A DNA stretch of 64,000 nucleotides, from the NCBI GenBank assembly GCA_021738535.1, contig JAIPBU010000015.1, positions 1 through 64,000 on the forward strand, given 5' to 3'. The first letter of the stretch is position 1, and each line of letters starts with the position of its first letter. The notes beneath the pieces are model-generated. The model made no database searches, was not told the origin of the DNA, and saw only the letters and a list, made by a program, of their open reading frames with translations. This DNA is from Bacteroidales bacterium (GTDB lineage Bacteria; Bacteroidota; Bacteroidia; Bacteroidales; VadinHA17). Below are positions 9,245 through 20,100 of this stretch, in pieces. A program made the translations under genes and the position numbers.

Positions 9245-12200
9245 TTAGTTTTCTCTGTATTCATTCCAATCGCTTATCTGCATATCTTCCGGCTCAATTT
9301 TACAAAAAGCGAGTATAAATGCGCTGGCGAGCCTTGCATTGGTAAGCAATGGAATATTGAAATCCACAGCATTTCTCCTGATGCTGTAATCGTTATTCAG
9401 TTCATCTTTTGACAGATTTTTGGGGATATTCACCACAAGGTCTATTTCCCCTTTTTTTATAAGTTCAATTGTGTTGGGTGATTTGTTTTCATCCGGCCAG
9501 TAAGCAACGTCAGCATGTATGCCAGCATTTTCGAGGAACAGCTGTGTTCCCCTGGTGGCATAAAGCCTGTAGCCCTTTTCTTTCAATCCCCTTGCACTAT
9601 TCAGTAGTTCAACCTTTGACCTGGCGGGGCCGGTGGATAGCAATACTGCTTTTTGTGGTATTTTATACCCAACAGATAGCATAGATTTCAGGATTGCTTC
9701 ATAAAAATCGTCACCTATGCATCCCACTTCACCTGTTGAGGACATGTCCACGCCCAGCACCGGGTCAGCTTTTGCCAGCCTGGAAAATGAGAACTGAGGG
9801 GCTTTAACTCCTACATAATCAAGATCGAACACTGATTTGTGAGGCTTACGTACTTCTACATCCAGCATGATCTTTGTGGCCAGTTCAATAAGATTACTTT
9901 TCAGCACTTTGGATACGAAAGGCATGCTGCGACTTGCCCTCAGGTTACATTCAATAACTTTAATGTCGTTATCCCTGGCAAGAAACTGGATATTGAACGG
10001 ACCGCTTATGTTTAATTCTTCAGCTATCTGCCTGCTTATTCGTTTTATGCGCCGCACAGTTTCAAAATAAATTTTCTGAGGCGGGAATACAATGGTTGCA
10101 TCGCCGGAATGAACACCTGCAAACTCAACATGTTCACTGATTGCATATGCCATGATTTCACCTTTTCTGGCCACAGCATCAATCTCTATTTCTTTCGCAT
10201 TTTCAATAAATTCACTGATTACCACAGGATATTGTTTTGAAACGCTGGTTGCAAGGCTGAGAAAATGTTCCAGCTCCTCGCTGTTTGAAACCACATTCAT
10301 GGCTGCTCCTGAAAGCACGTAAGATGGTCTTATCAGCAGAGGGAAGCCCGTACGGGCAACGAAATCGTTAATCTCTTCTATACTTGTACTTTCCTTCCAC
10401 TCGGGCTGGTCTACATCCAGTTCATCAAGCATACTTGAAAACTTATGCCTGTTCTCAGCACGGTCGATAGAAAGGGGAGAGGTGCCCATTATATTCACGT
10501 CTTCCCTGTGGAGCCTCATCGCCAGGTTATTTGGTATCTGGCCTCCCACTGAAACAATAATCCCTTTTGATGTTTCCAGGTCTGTAATATCCATTACCCT
10601 TTCAAAAGACAGTTCGTCAAAATAAAGACGGTCTGAGGAGTCATAATCGGTACTTACCGTTTCAGGATTGTAATTGATCATCACGGATCTGAATCCCTGC
10701 TGTCTTATTGTATCTGTTGCATTTACCGAACACCAGTCGAACTCAACACTTGATCCTATCCTGTAGGCTCCTGATCCCAGCACAATTACAGATCGTTTGT
10801 CATTTTCATACCATATATCATGCTCAGATCCACTGTAGGTGAGATAGAGATAATTGGTTGCTGCAGGGTATTCAGCAGCCAGGGTATCGATTTGTTTAAC
10901 CCATGGTATTATTCCCCTGGATTTCCGCCATGTTCTTACCCCGGCCATTGCTTTTTCAATATCCTGGTCGGATGGTTTAATTATGTACCTGGCCAGTTGA
11001 AAATCAGAAAAGCCGAAGATTTTTGCCTGCCTGATAAGCTCATCGGGCACTTCATTAATACTTCCGTACTGAATAAGCTCATTACGTGTATCTATAATAT
11101 TCTTCAGCTTATACAGGAACCACTTATCGATACGTGTCAGTTCATATATTTTGTCGATACTGATATTTTTTTCCAGTGCCTCAGCAATTACAAAAACCCT
11201 CATGTCGGTTGGTTCAGCCAGTTCCTTCTCAATATCATCGAAGCTTAGATTCCTGTTCCCCACAAATCCATGCATTCCCTGTCCAATCATCCTGAGGCCT
11301 TTCTGCAGTACTTCTTCGAAAGTTCTTCCAATTGCCATTACTTCACCCACACTTTTCATGCTGCTTCCAATCTGGTGCGAAACACCCTGAAATTTGTTGA
11401 GGTCCCAACGAGGTATTTTACATACTACATAGTCAAGTGCCGGTTCAAAGCAGGCTGTTGTAGTTTTCGTAACGGAGTTTTTCAGATCGGTCAGACTGTA
11501 GCCAAGGGCCAGTTTGGCGGCAACGAAAGCAAGAGGGTAACCTGTTGCTTTGGAAGCCAGGGCACTTGACCTTGACAACCTGGCATTTACTTCAATTACC
11601 CTGTAATCTTCTGATACAGGGTCAAGGGCATATTGAACATTACATTCACCGATTACTCCAATATGCCTGATGATTTTTATCGATAATTCCCGGAGATTGT
11701 GGTATTCCCTGTTGGTAAGTGTTTGAGAAGGTGCCACCACTATACTTTCACCTGTATGTATACCCAGGGGATCAAAATTCTCCATGTTACACACGGTAAT
11801 GCAATTATCATAGCTGTCGCGGACCACTTCATATTCTACTTCCTTCCATCCTTTAAGTGATTCTTCAACAAGAATCTGTTTTGAATATGCGAAGGCTCTG
11901 CCTGTCATCTGTTCCAGGTCTTTTCTTCCTGAGCAGAAGCCCGAGCCCTGTCCTCCGAGGGTATATGCAGCTCTTATGATAACCGGGTAACCAAGTTTTG
12001 CGGCTGCATCAAGAGCTTCGCCAACTGTTGTAACCGCAACACTTTCAGGGGTTTTGACATCAATCTGTTTCAATTTGCCTGCAAACAGTTTACGGTCCTC
12101 GGTATCCATTATAGCCTGGACAGGGGTGCCCAGGACCTTTATGTTATACTTATCAAGTACTTTGGACATGTATAATTCCGTGCCGCAGTTAAGAGCAGTC

Positions 12201-12475
12201 TGCCCGCCGAAGGCCAGTAACATGCCGTCAGGCTTCTCTTTGGCTATCACCTGCTCGACAAACCAGGGGGTTACGGGGAGAAAGTATATTTTGTCAGCTA
12301 CCTTTTCGGATGTTTGTACGGTAGCTATATTGGGATTAATAAGTACAGTTTCTACTCCTTCTTCCCTGAGGGCCTTCAGAGCCTGAGATCCGCTGTAATC
12401 AAATTCCCCTGCCTCTCCTATTTTAAGGGCTCCTGACCCGAGTATTAATACTTTTTTTATTTCATTATCTTTCAT
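9245..12475 (-). CDS. carB: Carbamoyl-phosphate synthase, large subunit
   Basis: This 1076-residue large subunit makes carbamoyl phosphate from bicarbonate, ATP and ammonia delivered by CarA. It has the normal two-fold repeated structure: each half has a pre-ATP-grasp segment (KVLILGSGALKIGEAGEFDY at 8-27, and VIVLGSGAYRIGSSVEFDW in the second half) followed by an ATP-grasp domain. An oligomerisation region lies between them and an MGS-like regulatory domain (about 940-1060, with LYATRGTQLFLENAG) ends the protein. It follows carA after 11 bp. The length is full. Confidence 0.97.
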   Translation of the reverse strand: MKDNEIKKVLILGSGALKIGEAGEFDYSGSQALKALREEGVETVLINPNIATVQTSEKVADKIYFLPVTPWFVEQVIAKEKPDGMLLAFGGQTALNCGTELYMSKVLDKYNIKVLGTPVQAIMDTEDRKLFAGKLKQIDVKTPESVAVTTVGEALDAAAKLGYPVIIRAAYTLGGQGSGFCSGRKDLEQMTGRAFAYSKQILVEESLKGWKEVEYEVVRDSYDNCITVCNMENFDPLGIHTGESIVVAPSQTLTNREYHNLRELSIKIIRHIGVIGECNVQYALDPVSEDYRVIEVNARLSRSSALASKATGYPLAFVAAKLALGYSLTDLKNSVTKTTTACFEPALDYVVCKIPRWDLNKFQGVSHQIGSSMKSVGEVMAIGRTFEEVLQKGLRMIGQGMHGFVGNRNLSFDDIEKELAEPTDMRVFVIAEALEKNISIDKIYELTRIDKWFLYKLKNIIDTRNELIQYGSINEVPDELIRQAKIFGFSDFQLARYIIKPSDQDIEKAMAGVRTWRKSRGIIPWVKQIDTLAAEYPAATNYLYLTYSGSEHDIWYENDKRSVIVLGSGAYRIGSSVEFDWCSVNATDTIRQQGFRSVMINYNPETVSTDYDSSDRLYFDELSFERVMDITDLETSKGIIVSVGGQIPNNLAMRLHREDVNIMGTSPLSIDRAENRHKFSSMLDELDVDQPEWKESTSIEEINDFVARTGFPLLIRPSYVLSGAAMNVVSNSEELEHFLSLATSVSKQYPVVISEFIENAKEIEIDAVARKGEIMAYAISEHVEFAGVHSGDATIVFPPQKIYFETVRRIKRISRQIAEELNISGPFNIQFLARDNDIKVIECNLRASRSMPFVSKVLKSNLIELATKIMLDVEVRKPHKSVFDLDYVGVKAPQFSFSRLAKADPVLGVDMSSTGEVGCIGDDFYEAILKSMLSVGYKIPQKAVLLSTGPARSKVELLNSARGLKEKGYRLYATRGTQLFLENAGIHADVAYWPDENKSPNTIELIKKGEIDLVVNIPKNLSKDELNNDYSIRRNAVDFNIPLLTNARLASAFILAFCKIEPEDMQISDWNEYREN

Positions 12476-12486
12476 ACGGTCTGTTC

Positions 12487-13590
12487 TTAACGGTTATGCC
12501 CGGCCTTTTCGTTCTTCCATTTTATAATATTATCAATGAAAACATCAAAAAGGTAATCGGTATCAGTAGGACCACCTGATGCTTCAGGATGAAATTGTGT
12601 GGAAAAGAAAGGTTTTTGCCTGTGTTTCATGCCTTCATTGGTATTATCATTGACATTAATGAAAAGAGGTTCCCAGTCATTTGCAAGGCTATCATTATCT
12701 ACTGCAAAACCATGATTCTGTGATGTTATATATGCCCTTTTTGTTCCTGACCGGAGTACAGGCTGATTATGACTCCTGTGACCGTATTTAAGCTTGTATG
12801 TACTGGCTCCTGAAGCCAGTGCCATCAACTGGTTGCCAAGACAGATGCCAAAGATGGGAATATCTTTTTCCAGGGATTTACTTATGTTGGATATGGTTTC
12901 CCTGCAAGTTACGGGATCGCCCGGTCCGTTGGAAATAAACAGACCGTCATATTCTTCTGAACTGTAGTCATAATCCCATGGAACCCTGATTATTGCAGTG
13001 TCTCTTTTGAGGAGACTGCGGATAATATTGTACTTCACACCGCAGTCAATGAGTATGATCCTGTGTTGACCGTTTCCATAAACAACAGGTTTATCAATGC
13101 TTACCTCTTTGACCAGGTTGTCATTATTGGGATCATAAAGAGCTATCTCTGTTCCCTCAGGTTCTATTTTCCCAAGCATTGATCCTTTTTCCCTCAGTCT
13201 TTTTGTCAGTGCTCTTGTATCAATGCCGTAAATGCCGGGTATGTTGTTTGTTTCCAGCCATTCATGAAGGCTGGACGCGGCATTCCAGTGGCTGTATTCA
13301 AAGGAATAATCAGATACCAGGAGTCCCCTGATATGAATGGATGATGATTCATGAAACTTGAACAAGTCATCTTCCTCATCTTTTCCTGGTGCTCCGTAAT
13401 TACCAACAAGCGGATATGTAAGGCAAAGAATCTGTCCCCTGTATGAAGGGTCTGTAAGGCTTTCAGGGTAACCTGTCATTGCGGTATTGAAAACAACCTC
13501 TCCTGATGAAGGTAATAGTTTGCCGAATGATTTACCCCTGTAGACGGTTCCGTCCTCAAGACTCAGTTTAACCGGGATATTGTTTTTCAT
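12487..13590 (-). CDS. carA: Carbamoyl-phosphate synthase, small subunit
   Basis: This 367-residue glutaminase subunit releases ammonia for CarB. The N-terminal CarA domain carries SFGKLLPSSGEVVFNTAMTG. The class I amidotransferase domain has the nucleophile Cys250 in GICLGNQL and the His334/Glu336 pair in FHPEA. The start codon overlaps the stop of the upstream aminotransferase gene in a TAATG junction, so the two are translationally adjacent and almost certainly one transcript. Confidence 0.97.
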   Translation of the reverse strand: MKNNIPVKLSLEDGTVYRGKSFGKLLPSSGEVVFNTAMTGYPESLTDPSYRGQILCLTYPLVGNYGAPGKDEEDDLFKFHESSSIHIRGLLVSDYSFEYSHWNAASSLHEWLETNNIPGIYGIDTRALTKRLREKGSMLGKIEPEGTEIALYDPNNDNLVKEVSIDKPVVYGNGQHRIILIDCGVKYNIIRSLLKRDTAIIRVPWDYDYSSEEYDGLFISNGPGDPVTCRETISNISKSLEKDIPIFGICLGNQLMALASGASTYKLKYGHRSHNQPVLRSGTKRAYITSQNHGFAVDNDSLANDWEPLFINVNDNTNEGMKHRQKPFFSTQFHPEASGGPTDTDYLFDVFIDNIIKWKNEKAGHNR

Positions 13591-14765
13591 TATTTTTCCA
13601 GGGACTTTAAGGCATTAATAAAATTATCCATTGCTTTTCTCAGTATTTCATGGTTACAGGCAAGGTTTATTCTCATAAAACCTTCGCCTCCGGGGCCGAA
13701 CATGCTTCCTTCACTCAGGCCTACTCCCGCTTTGTTAATAAAAAACTCATTCAGTTCAGGTCCACTCATCTTCATTCTGCGGCAGTCGAGCCATACCATG
13801 TACGTGGCTTCCGGTATTACGGGGCTGACCAGTTCTACTTCTTTCAAACGTACTACAAGGTATTCAATATTGTTTTTTATGTAAAGAAGCAGTTGGTCCA
13901 GCCATTCTTCACCAAAACTGTAAGCAGCAATGGAAGCTTCCGTGCCAAATATATTGCCCCCTGTAATATGCAGGCTGTTAATGGCATCCTCAAACTTCTT
14001 TCGCAGTCCGGGATTACTGATTATCATTGATGATGTTGATAGTCCTGCAAGGTTAAATGTCTTACTGGGAGCCATGCATGTTAGCGTATTATCTGCTACT
14101 GGCCCGGATATTTTTGCAAGCGGTATATGCCTGTGTCCCGGCAGTACCAGGTCAGCATGTATTTCATCGCTTATAATAAGAATGTTGTTATCAAGGCAGA
14201 TACGTGAAAGTTTTTCAAGTTCTTCTTTGCTCCAGGATCTTCCCACGGGATTGTGGGGACTGGACAGCAGCAGCATGCGGGCACCCTGTGCTGCCTTACG
14301 CTCAAGATCGTCAAAATCTATGCTCCATTGCCCGTTTGTCTCTTTAAGCCTGTTAAACAGCAGTTTGCGTTTATGATCAGTTACGGCGTTGAAGAACGGA
14401 AAATAAACGGGAGGCTGAACAATAATTTTATCTCCCGGCTCTGTGAAGGCAAGCGTGCAAATGTTCAGGGCAGGGACTATGCCAGGGCTGAATACTATCC
14501 ACTCATTTTCGATATGCCATTCATATCGTTTTCTGAGCCATTTTTTTATTGATGAGAAATACTCTTCCCGTCTTACTGTATAACCAAGAATTTCATGTTT
14601 TAATCTTTGCCTCAGGGCGTCAGTCACAGCAGGTGGGCATTTGAAATCCATATCAGCAACCCACATTGGGATTACATCCTTTTTTCCGAAAATTTCCTGC
14701 CTGGAGTCGTATTTTACGCAGCTTGTTCCTTCCCTTTTAAGGGGTTCATCAAAGTTATATTCCAT
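13590..14765 (-). CDS. PatB/MalY-type PLP aminotransferase (C-S lyase)
   Basis: The 391-residue protein is a fold-type I PLP enzyme of the MalY/PatB group, which often acts as a cystathionine beta-lyase or a broad aminotransferase. Visible are MWVADMDFKCPPAV near the N-terminus, SSPHNPVGRSW (Asn contact to PLP), ISDEIHADL and the Schiff-base lysine Lys235 in APSKTFNLAG. It is the first gene of the unit leading into carA (1-bp overlap). The true substrate is not certain. Confidence 0.88.
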   Translation of the reverse strand: MEYNFDEPLKREGTSCVKYDSRQEIFGKKDVIPMWVADMDFKCPPAVTDALRQRLKHEILGYTVRREEYFSSIKKWLRKRYEWHIENEWIVFSPGIVPALNICTLAFTEPGDKIIVQPPVYFPFFNAVTDHKRKLLFNRLKETNGQWSIDFDDLERKAAQGARMLLLSSPHNPVGRSWSKEELEKLSRICLDNNILIISDEIHADLVLPGHRHIPLAKISGPVADNTLTCMAPSKTFNLAGLSTSSMIISNPGLRKKFEDAINSLHITGGNIFGTEASIAAYSFGEEWLDQLLLYIKNNIEYLVVRLKEVELVSPVIPEATYMVWLDCRRMKMSGPELNEFFINKAGVGLSEGSMFGPGGEGFMRINLACNHEILRKAMDNFINALKSLEK

Positions 14766-14789
14766 ATCCCAGAGTTAATATCCGGGGTT

Positions 14790-14797
14790 CAAAGATA
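14790..14797 (-). promoter_or_regulatory. Candidate -7 element for patB-carAB unit
   Basis: The minus strand reads TATCTTTG, an exact TAnnTTTG match, about 25 bp before the patB-like start codon. No good TTG element lies 19-21 bp upstream, so this is a half-site only. Confidence 0.3.
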
Positions 14798-14831
14798 AGG
14801 ATAAAAAGGACAAAAGGGGACCGAGCGTTAA

Positions 14832-14854
14832 AAATTTGCCCGGTGGGCAAATTT
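14832..14854. repeat. Perfect inverted repeat, 10-bp arms
   Basis: AAATTTGCCC and GGGCAAATTT are separated by GGT. The repeat lies between the end of the DUF2891 gene and the start of the patB-like gene, both on the minus strand. The hairpin would be strong but no clear T-run follows on the minus strand. A weak terminator or a small mobile hairpin are both possible. Confidence 0.5.
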
Positions 14855-14956
14855 AGCGAGGGGCCAGGCAGTGGGGAGGCAGACGAAAGACAAAAGGAAA
14901 AAGAAAAAGGCGGAGGCTCTCTCATTCGCCCGGATGTCTACAGAGGGCAGTGAAGT

Positions 14957-16066
14957 TTAAGAGCTGCTCTGCGCAGACAGGGCCAGCAGGGCAAAGCTGG
15001 CCAGCCAGTGGCTGCCTTCATAGTTACCGTCACTGATATCGGGGAGAGAATGAGCTATATGTTTATCAGCTATCTTAGCAAGATGTGAGTATTCTTCACC
15101 TGTGGATGCTATTCCATAGAGACACCATGCCCTGCTGAAATTAAGTCCATCGAGGTGGGCAAGCTGTCCGTCGCTGCGATCACTCACTATACCCGGTTCA
15201 AGGCTGAAAGAGGGATCAGCTAGCCGGGGAAGGAATTTTTTCAGCCAGGCTTTATATTCTTCATTATCGAGTACTCTTCTCATTAAATCAGCTTCTTCCA
15301 GGCAGGGAGAGAGGAAGTCGTTTCCGCCCGGCTCCCAGTCAATGGGACAATCAGTATCGTAAAGGTAAAAATCTTTTGCCCGTTGTTTAATAATAAGTAC
15401 AAGGCTGTCATCACCGGTGGTCACAGCATAATCGTATGCAAAGCTCAGCCCGAAGGCAGTATTTGTATGCGTACCTACCCTGATGGGATAATGTAACCTG
15501 GGCAGGAATTCCCGGTACATGTCTGCTATAAGTTCTGAAAGAGGTTTAAGATCACTGTAAAGTTGTTTACCAGGCTCTGAATCCCATGTATATAATTCTT
15601 CCGCTAGTTTAAGCAGCCATGCCCAGCCGTATGTGCGCTCAAATGTTTTGTTTCTTTCCTCTGTAAAATAATCAATTTCGCCTGCTATATTTGCGGGATT
15701 GATTCTTTTTTTCAGCAGCGATTTTATATGTTCTGCTTTACTTAATTCAGGGTAATATTTGAGGAGTTTGACGAGCGACCAGTGCCCATGTACTGATGAA
15801 TGCCAGTCAAAACAGCCATAGAATGAAGGGTGGAGATCCTCCGGAGGCAGGAGGTCGTCATCACTCCCAAGGGTCTGGTTCAGTTTATTGGGATACTCCC
15901 TTTCAACGCAGGCGAGGGGTAACTCTGCCAGTCGTTGAGCCTGTTTAAGGTCAAGCACAGCCCTGTCCGGTGCAGTAATGGAGTTATTTGCTTCATCTTC
16001 GCTGCCAGTGATACAGCTTGCGAGAAAAGTGGTAATAATGATGAATAAGTATAAATATTGTTTCAT
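14957..16066 (-). CDS. DUF2891 family lipoprotein
   Basis: The 369-residue protein begins with a lipoprotein signal (FLASC lipobox, Cys18), so it should be anchored in the envelope. The body matches the DUF2891 pattern: CFDWHSSVHGHW, RTYGWAWLLKLAEELYTW, HTNTAFGLSFAYDYA and DWEPGGNDFLSPCLEEADLM. The all-helical layout with conserved His/Trp/Glu suggests an alpha/alpha-barrel, possibly acting on a sugar, but no reaction is established. It stands alone; the patB-like gene is about 190 bp downstream. Confidence 0.82.
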   Translation of the reverse strand: MKQYLYLFIIITTFLASCITGSEDEANNSITAPDRAVLDLKQAQRLAELPLACVEREYPNKLNQTLGSDDDLLPPEDLHPSFYGCFDWHSSVHGHWSLVKLLKYYPELSKAEHIKSLLKKRINPANIAGEIDYFTEERNKTFERTYGWAWLLKLAEELYTWDSEPGKQLYSDLKPLSELIADMYREFLPRLHYPIRVGTHTNTAFGLSFAYDYAVTTGDDSLVLIIKQRAKDFYLYDTDCPIDWEPGGNDFLSPCLEEADLMRRVLDNEEYKAWLKKFLPRLADPSFSLEPGIVSDRSDGQLAHLDGLNFSRAWCLYGIASTGEEYSHLAKIADKHIAHSLPDISDGNYEGSHWLASFALLALSAQSSS

Positions 16067-16136
16067 AGTACAATAGTTGCCAGGTTTACTCTACAGCAAA
16101 CTTAATTGAATAAATATGATTTTTAATATAAATAGG

Positions 16137-16164
16137 TTGTTTATCAATATATTTTTTAATTTTA
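16137..16164 (+). promoter_or_regulatory. Candidate promoter of the 16226 lipoprotein gene
   Basis: TTG at 16137-16139 and TAATTTTA at 16157-16164 are 17 bp apart, which is at the short end for this promoter class. It would give a leader of about 55 nt. Confidence 0.25.
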
Positions 16165-16225
16165 CCACTGCTTAATGAGATAGTTAACCTGATTTACTGA
16201 ACAACAAATAAATACCTAATTACCA

Positions 16226-17047
16226 ATGAAGAGAATTTTTGCAATTACAATTTCTTTACTGCTAATTATTTCTTCGGGCATGACGTCCTGTAAAAACAGG
16301 GGCAAGGAAAAAGATCAGGAGAAGATCAATATAGATGCCCCCGGAGATCTTGAGTCAGAGATCGAAAAGGCAGTTTACCCCTTACCTACTTCTGCAGAAG
16401 TAATTAAGATGCTGACGGAGTTAGAAGTTGGCTATATTATTGGCGTTTCCAATCCGGTAGATAATGCTTCAAATTATATTACAAGCAAGAGCCAGGCAAT
16501 TAATCTCGGGGTATATGGTGCTGATCTCAGTTATGCCACTCTTTATAACATGAACCAGGATGTAATCAATTACCTTGATGCAATAAGGCAGCTTGCCAAC
16601 AACCTGAAGATGTCGAGGATCTACTCAAAATCACTTTATGATGATATTAAGGACAGTTACGATAACCGTGACAGGCTTGTAGAGTTGCTGACAAAGGCAT
16701 TCAATGATACTTATGCCTACCTGAGTGATAATGACCAGCAGTCACTGGCCATGCTAGTTGTTGCCGGTGCGTGGGTTGAAGGGATGTACATCACGACACA
16801 CATCTCCGAATCTGTTTACCATGTTGAGGGAATAGTACGTGTTCTGCTGGAACAGAAAAAATCATTCGAACTGTACCTTGAGCTGGCTGAGCCACATTCT
16901 GAAGACCCTGTAGTAAAAGAGATGCTTGAAATGCTGGAGCCGGTCAGGAAGGTTTATGAAAAGGTAGAGGGAGAAAGCCTGACGCTGAAGAATGTTGAGG
17001 AGATTACCAGGGTCATAGAGTCAGTACGCGCCAGGATGGTATCCTGA
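16226..17047 (+). CDS. Putative lipoprotein of unknown function
   Basis: I do not recognise this 273-residue family. A signal peptide ends at a plausible lipobox (MTSC, Cys22), followed by a charged linker (NRGKEKDQEKIN). The remainder is predicted to be almost all helical, with many Leu/Tyr heptads and no obvious catalytic motif. It is followed by a terminator hairpin and then by the large ABC gene on the same strand, so it is probably transcribed by itself. A hypothetical Bacteroidota envelope lipoprotein is the safest call. Confidence 0.75.
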   Translation: MKRIFAITISLLLIISSGMTSCKNRGKEKDQEKINIDAPGDLESEIEKAVYPLPTSAEVIKMLTELEVGYIIGVSNPVDNASNYITSKSQAINLGVYGADLSYATLYNMNQDVINYLDAIRQLANNLKMSRIYSKSLYDDIKDSYDNRDRLVELLTKAFNDTYAYLSDNDQQSLAMLVVAGAWVEGMYITTHISESVYHVEGIVRVLLEQKKSFELYLELAEPHSEDPVVKEMLEMLEPVRKVYEKVEGESLTLKNVEEITRVIESVRARMVS

Positions 17048-17067
17048 TCTTGTTTTTGAAATAAGGG

Positions 17068-17109
17068 CCGTGATTGCAGTATTTTTTTTACCTGCTTCAC
17101 GGTTTTTTT
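17068..17109 (+). terminator. Rho-independent terminator after 16226 gene
   Basis: CCGTGA-TT-GCAG pairs with CTGC-T-TCACGG (17091-17102), and seven T follow. It lies between the lipoprotein gene and the ABC gene. Confidence 0.6.
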
Positions 17110-17120
17110 AAACCAGGCTT

Positions 17121-20100
17121 ATGAGGGAACCTGTACTACTCGCTCTTATTCATATTTTTGCCATTCTGTCTCAGATTAACCCGGGTGGCATTACATCCAG
17201 GGGCAAGAGGATACTGCGCGGCTACCTGAGGAGATACCTGAACCAGGAACTGGAAGAAGAGTATTTTAAGCTTTTTGAAACAACCAATGAGTTCTATTCG
17301 GAGGAACTTTCAGGCCTTGATGATGAGGATTTAAAGGACGAAACTTCCCTGATAACTTTCCAGATAACAAATATCTGCAGGCAGATACGCAAGGGATTAT
17401 TCCTGGAAGAAAGGATGATCGTTTTTTTACAGTTGCTGGAATTTGTTTATGAAGACCGGGAGGTAACCTCCCAGGAGCAAAAAATAATAGATATTGTTGC
17501 CCGCACTTTCAGCATACCTGAAAATGAGTATAACAATTCATGTTCTTTTATGCTGGGCGATAACATGGATAGCGTGGATCCGGGATCCATAATGCTCATC
17601 GAAGGACCGGGAGATGAAGAAAAAATTTCTGCATCATTCAGAAACAGGGATGAGTGGCACCGACTGGTTATTAAGGGGCTTAAAGGCAGCATTTTTGTAC
17701 TTCATATTGAGAGTATACACATACTCCTTTTCACCTATCATGGTGAAGAAGAATTATTTTTCAAAGGGCGTCCTGTACTTAGTGGCAGGCCTTACCTTCT
17801 TGACCAGGGAGTGAGTATTAAGGGTAAGGATACGGATCCTATATACTATTCCGGCATACTGAGAGAATTTCTCCGGTCTTCCTACTCTGATAAGATTATA
17901 TTTGAGGGTCATAATGTTGAATATACCTTCAGGCACTCTGACCAGGGATTGAAGCCCATGAGTTTCAGGGCTGATTCAGGGAACCTTATTGGTATAATGG
18001 GGGGTAGTGGTGTTGGTAAGTCGACCATGTTGAATGTGTTGAATGGGAAGGTTGAACCTCAGAAGGGGCAACTCTTTCTGAATGGTTATAACCTGATCAC
18101 GGAGGAGGATTCTCTTAAGGGCCTTATTGGCTATATTCCCCAGGATGATCTGCTTATTGAGGAATTAACTGTTTTCCAGAACCTTTATTATAATGCTAAA
18201 CTATGCTTTGGTGATTATTCAAAACAAAAGATCACAAGCATGGTTGCTCGTACACTCAAAGACCTTGAGCTGTTTGATATCAGGGACCTTATGGTGGGTG
18301 ACCCTCTCAATAAAAAGATCAGTGGCGGTCAGCGCAAAAGATTGAATATAAGTCTTGAATTGATCAGGGAACCGGCCATACTTTTTGTTGACGAACCAAC
18401 ATCAGGACTGTCTTCATATGATTCTACAAAGGTGATGGAGCTTTTGAAAAGGCAGACCAATAACGGAAGACTCATTATTTCAATTATTCATCAGCCATCC
18501 TCAGATATCCTGAAATTATTTGACCGTTTGTGGATACTGGACAAAGGCGGATATATGGTTTATGATGGTGATCCCGTTGATTCACTTGTCTATTTCAAGA
18601 CAGAGACTTCGCAGGCTAACGCAGCTGAATCAGAGTGTCCCAATTGCGGTAATGTTGACACGGATGAGCTTCTCGAGCTTATTGACTCCAAGGAAGTAAC
18701 GGAAGAGGGGTATAAAAGTGAAAAGCGCCAGGTAGAGCCCCGCGAGTGGTATGAAAGATATAATAACATCATGCGCCCGAACTTTAAATCCCTTCCGCAA
18801 AAGTTCAGGCTGCCAAAAACAAGCTTTTCTGTACCTTCCAGGCTCTCTCAGCTAAAGACCTTCTTTATGCGGAATATCCTGAGGAAGATGTCAGATACCC
18901 AGTACCTTGCCATTAACCTGCTTGAGGCTCCGTTGCTGGCAGTTATACTGGCATTCCTGTCAAAGTACAGTGCTAACGGGGTTTACCTGATGGCCAATAA
19001 TAAAAATATTCCTGTTTTTCTTTTTATGTCTGTTGTGGTGGCCCTTTTTCTTGGACTGACAGTGAGTGCAGAGGAAATATTCAAGGACAGAAAGATTCTT
19101 GAAAGGCAGAAGTTTTTGGAAATAAGCCGGTCAAGCTATCTTATCTCAAAGATATCGTTCCTTTTCTTTTTATCCGCAGTGCAGACTTTCTCATTTATTT
19201 TTATAGCTGATATGATACTTGAATTGCATGGTCTGATTTTCAGGCAGTGGATCATTTTATTCTCGGTATCATGTTTCGGAAATATAGTGGGACTGAATAT
19301 TTCAGCAGGGATGAAGTCCGTGGTAAGTATATATATACTTATTCCACTGATACTTGTTCCGCAATTGCTTCTTGGAGGAGCAATGATCAAATTCGATGAG
19401 CTGCATGATAGCTTCACCAATGAAAGATATGTTCCTGTAATTGGAGATGTAATGGCATCCCGGTGGGCATACGAGGCAATTACGGTAGATCAGTTCAAGA
19501 GCAACAGGTATGAAAAAATGATCTTCGAATATGAAATGGATGCAAGTCAAAACGATTGGTATGCATCATTCCTGATCTCTGATCTGAAAAAGAAAGTTAC
19601 TGAATGTAAGTTTGCTGCCGGGAAAGAGAAATATCAATATGCATATGACAATAATATTTACAAATTAAAAAAATACATTTCTTTGCTGTCTTCTCTTTCC
19701 GGGGTTGACAATAGTGACTTAACTGATAAACTTGGCAGTGGAGGTTTTGATTCACTCAAAGTAGCAGCAAGCAACCGGGTGCTTGCCGATTTGCAATCAT
19801 ATTTCAGGTCTGAGCGTCTTAATGCCATGGGCAAACGCGATTCTGTGCTAATGCTGACAGAGCAGAAGCTGGGGCATGATAAGATTATCGAGATGAAAAA
19901 TGAAAACTATAATGAAGCCCTGGCAGATATTGTACTCAATGCAACAAGCAAAGATAAGATATACGAAACGGAAAGGTATTTAATACAAAAGTCGGATCCG
20001 GTATTCATGGCACCTACCTCAAAAGCGGGCAGGGCTCACTTTTATGCACCGTACAAAACTGTTGGCCGGCTTAATATTGATACCTTGTGGTTCAATGTAA

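Noticed and set aside
8633-9412. 259-codon open frame on the plus strand
   Set aside because: It runs antisense through the GNAT gene and into the carB 3' end, both of which have clear motifs on the minus strand. Its product has no recognisable pattern.
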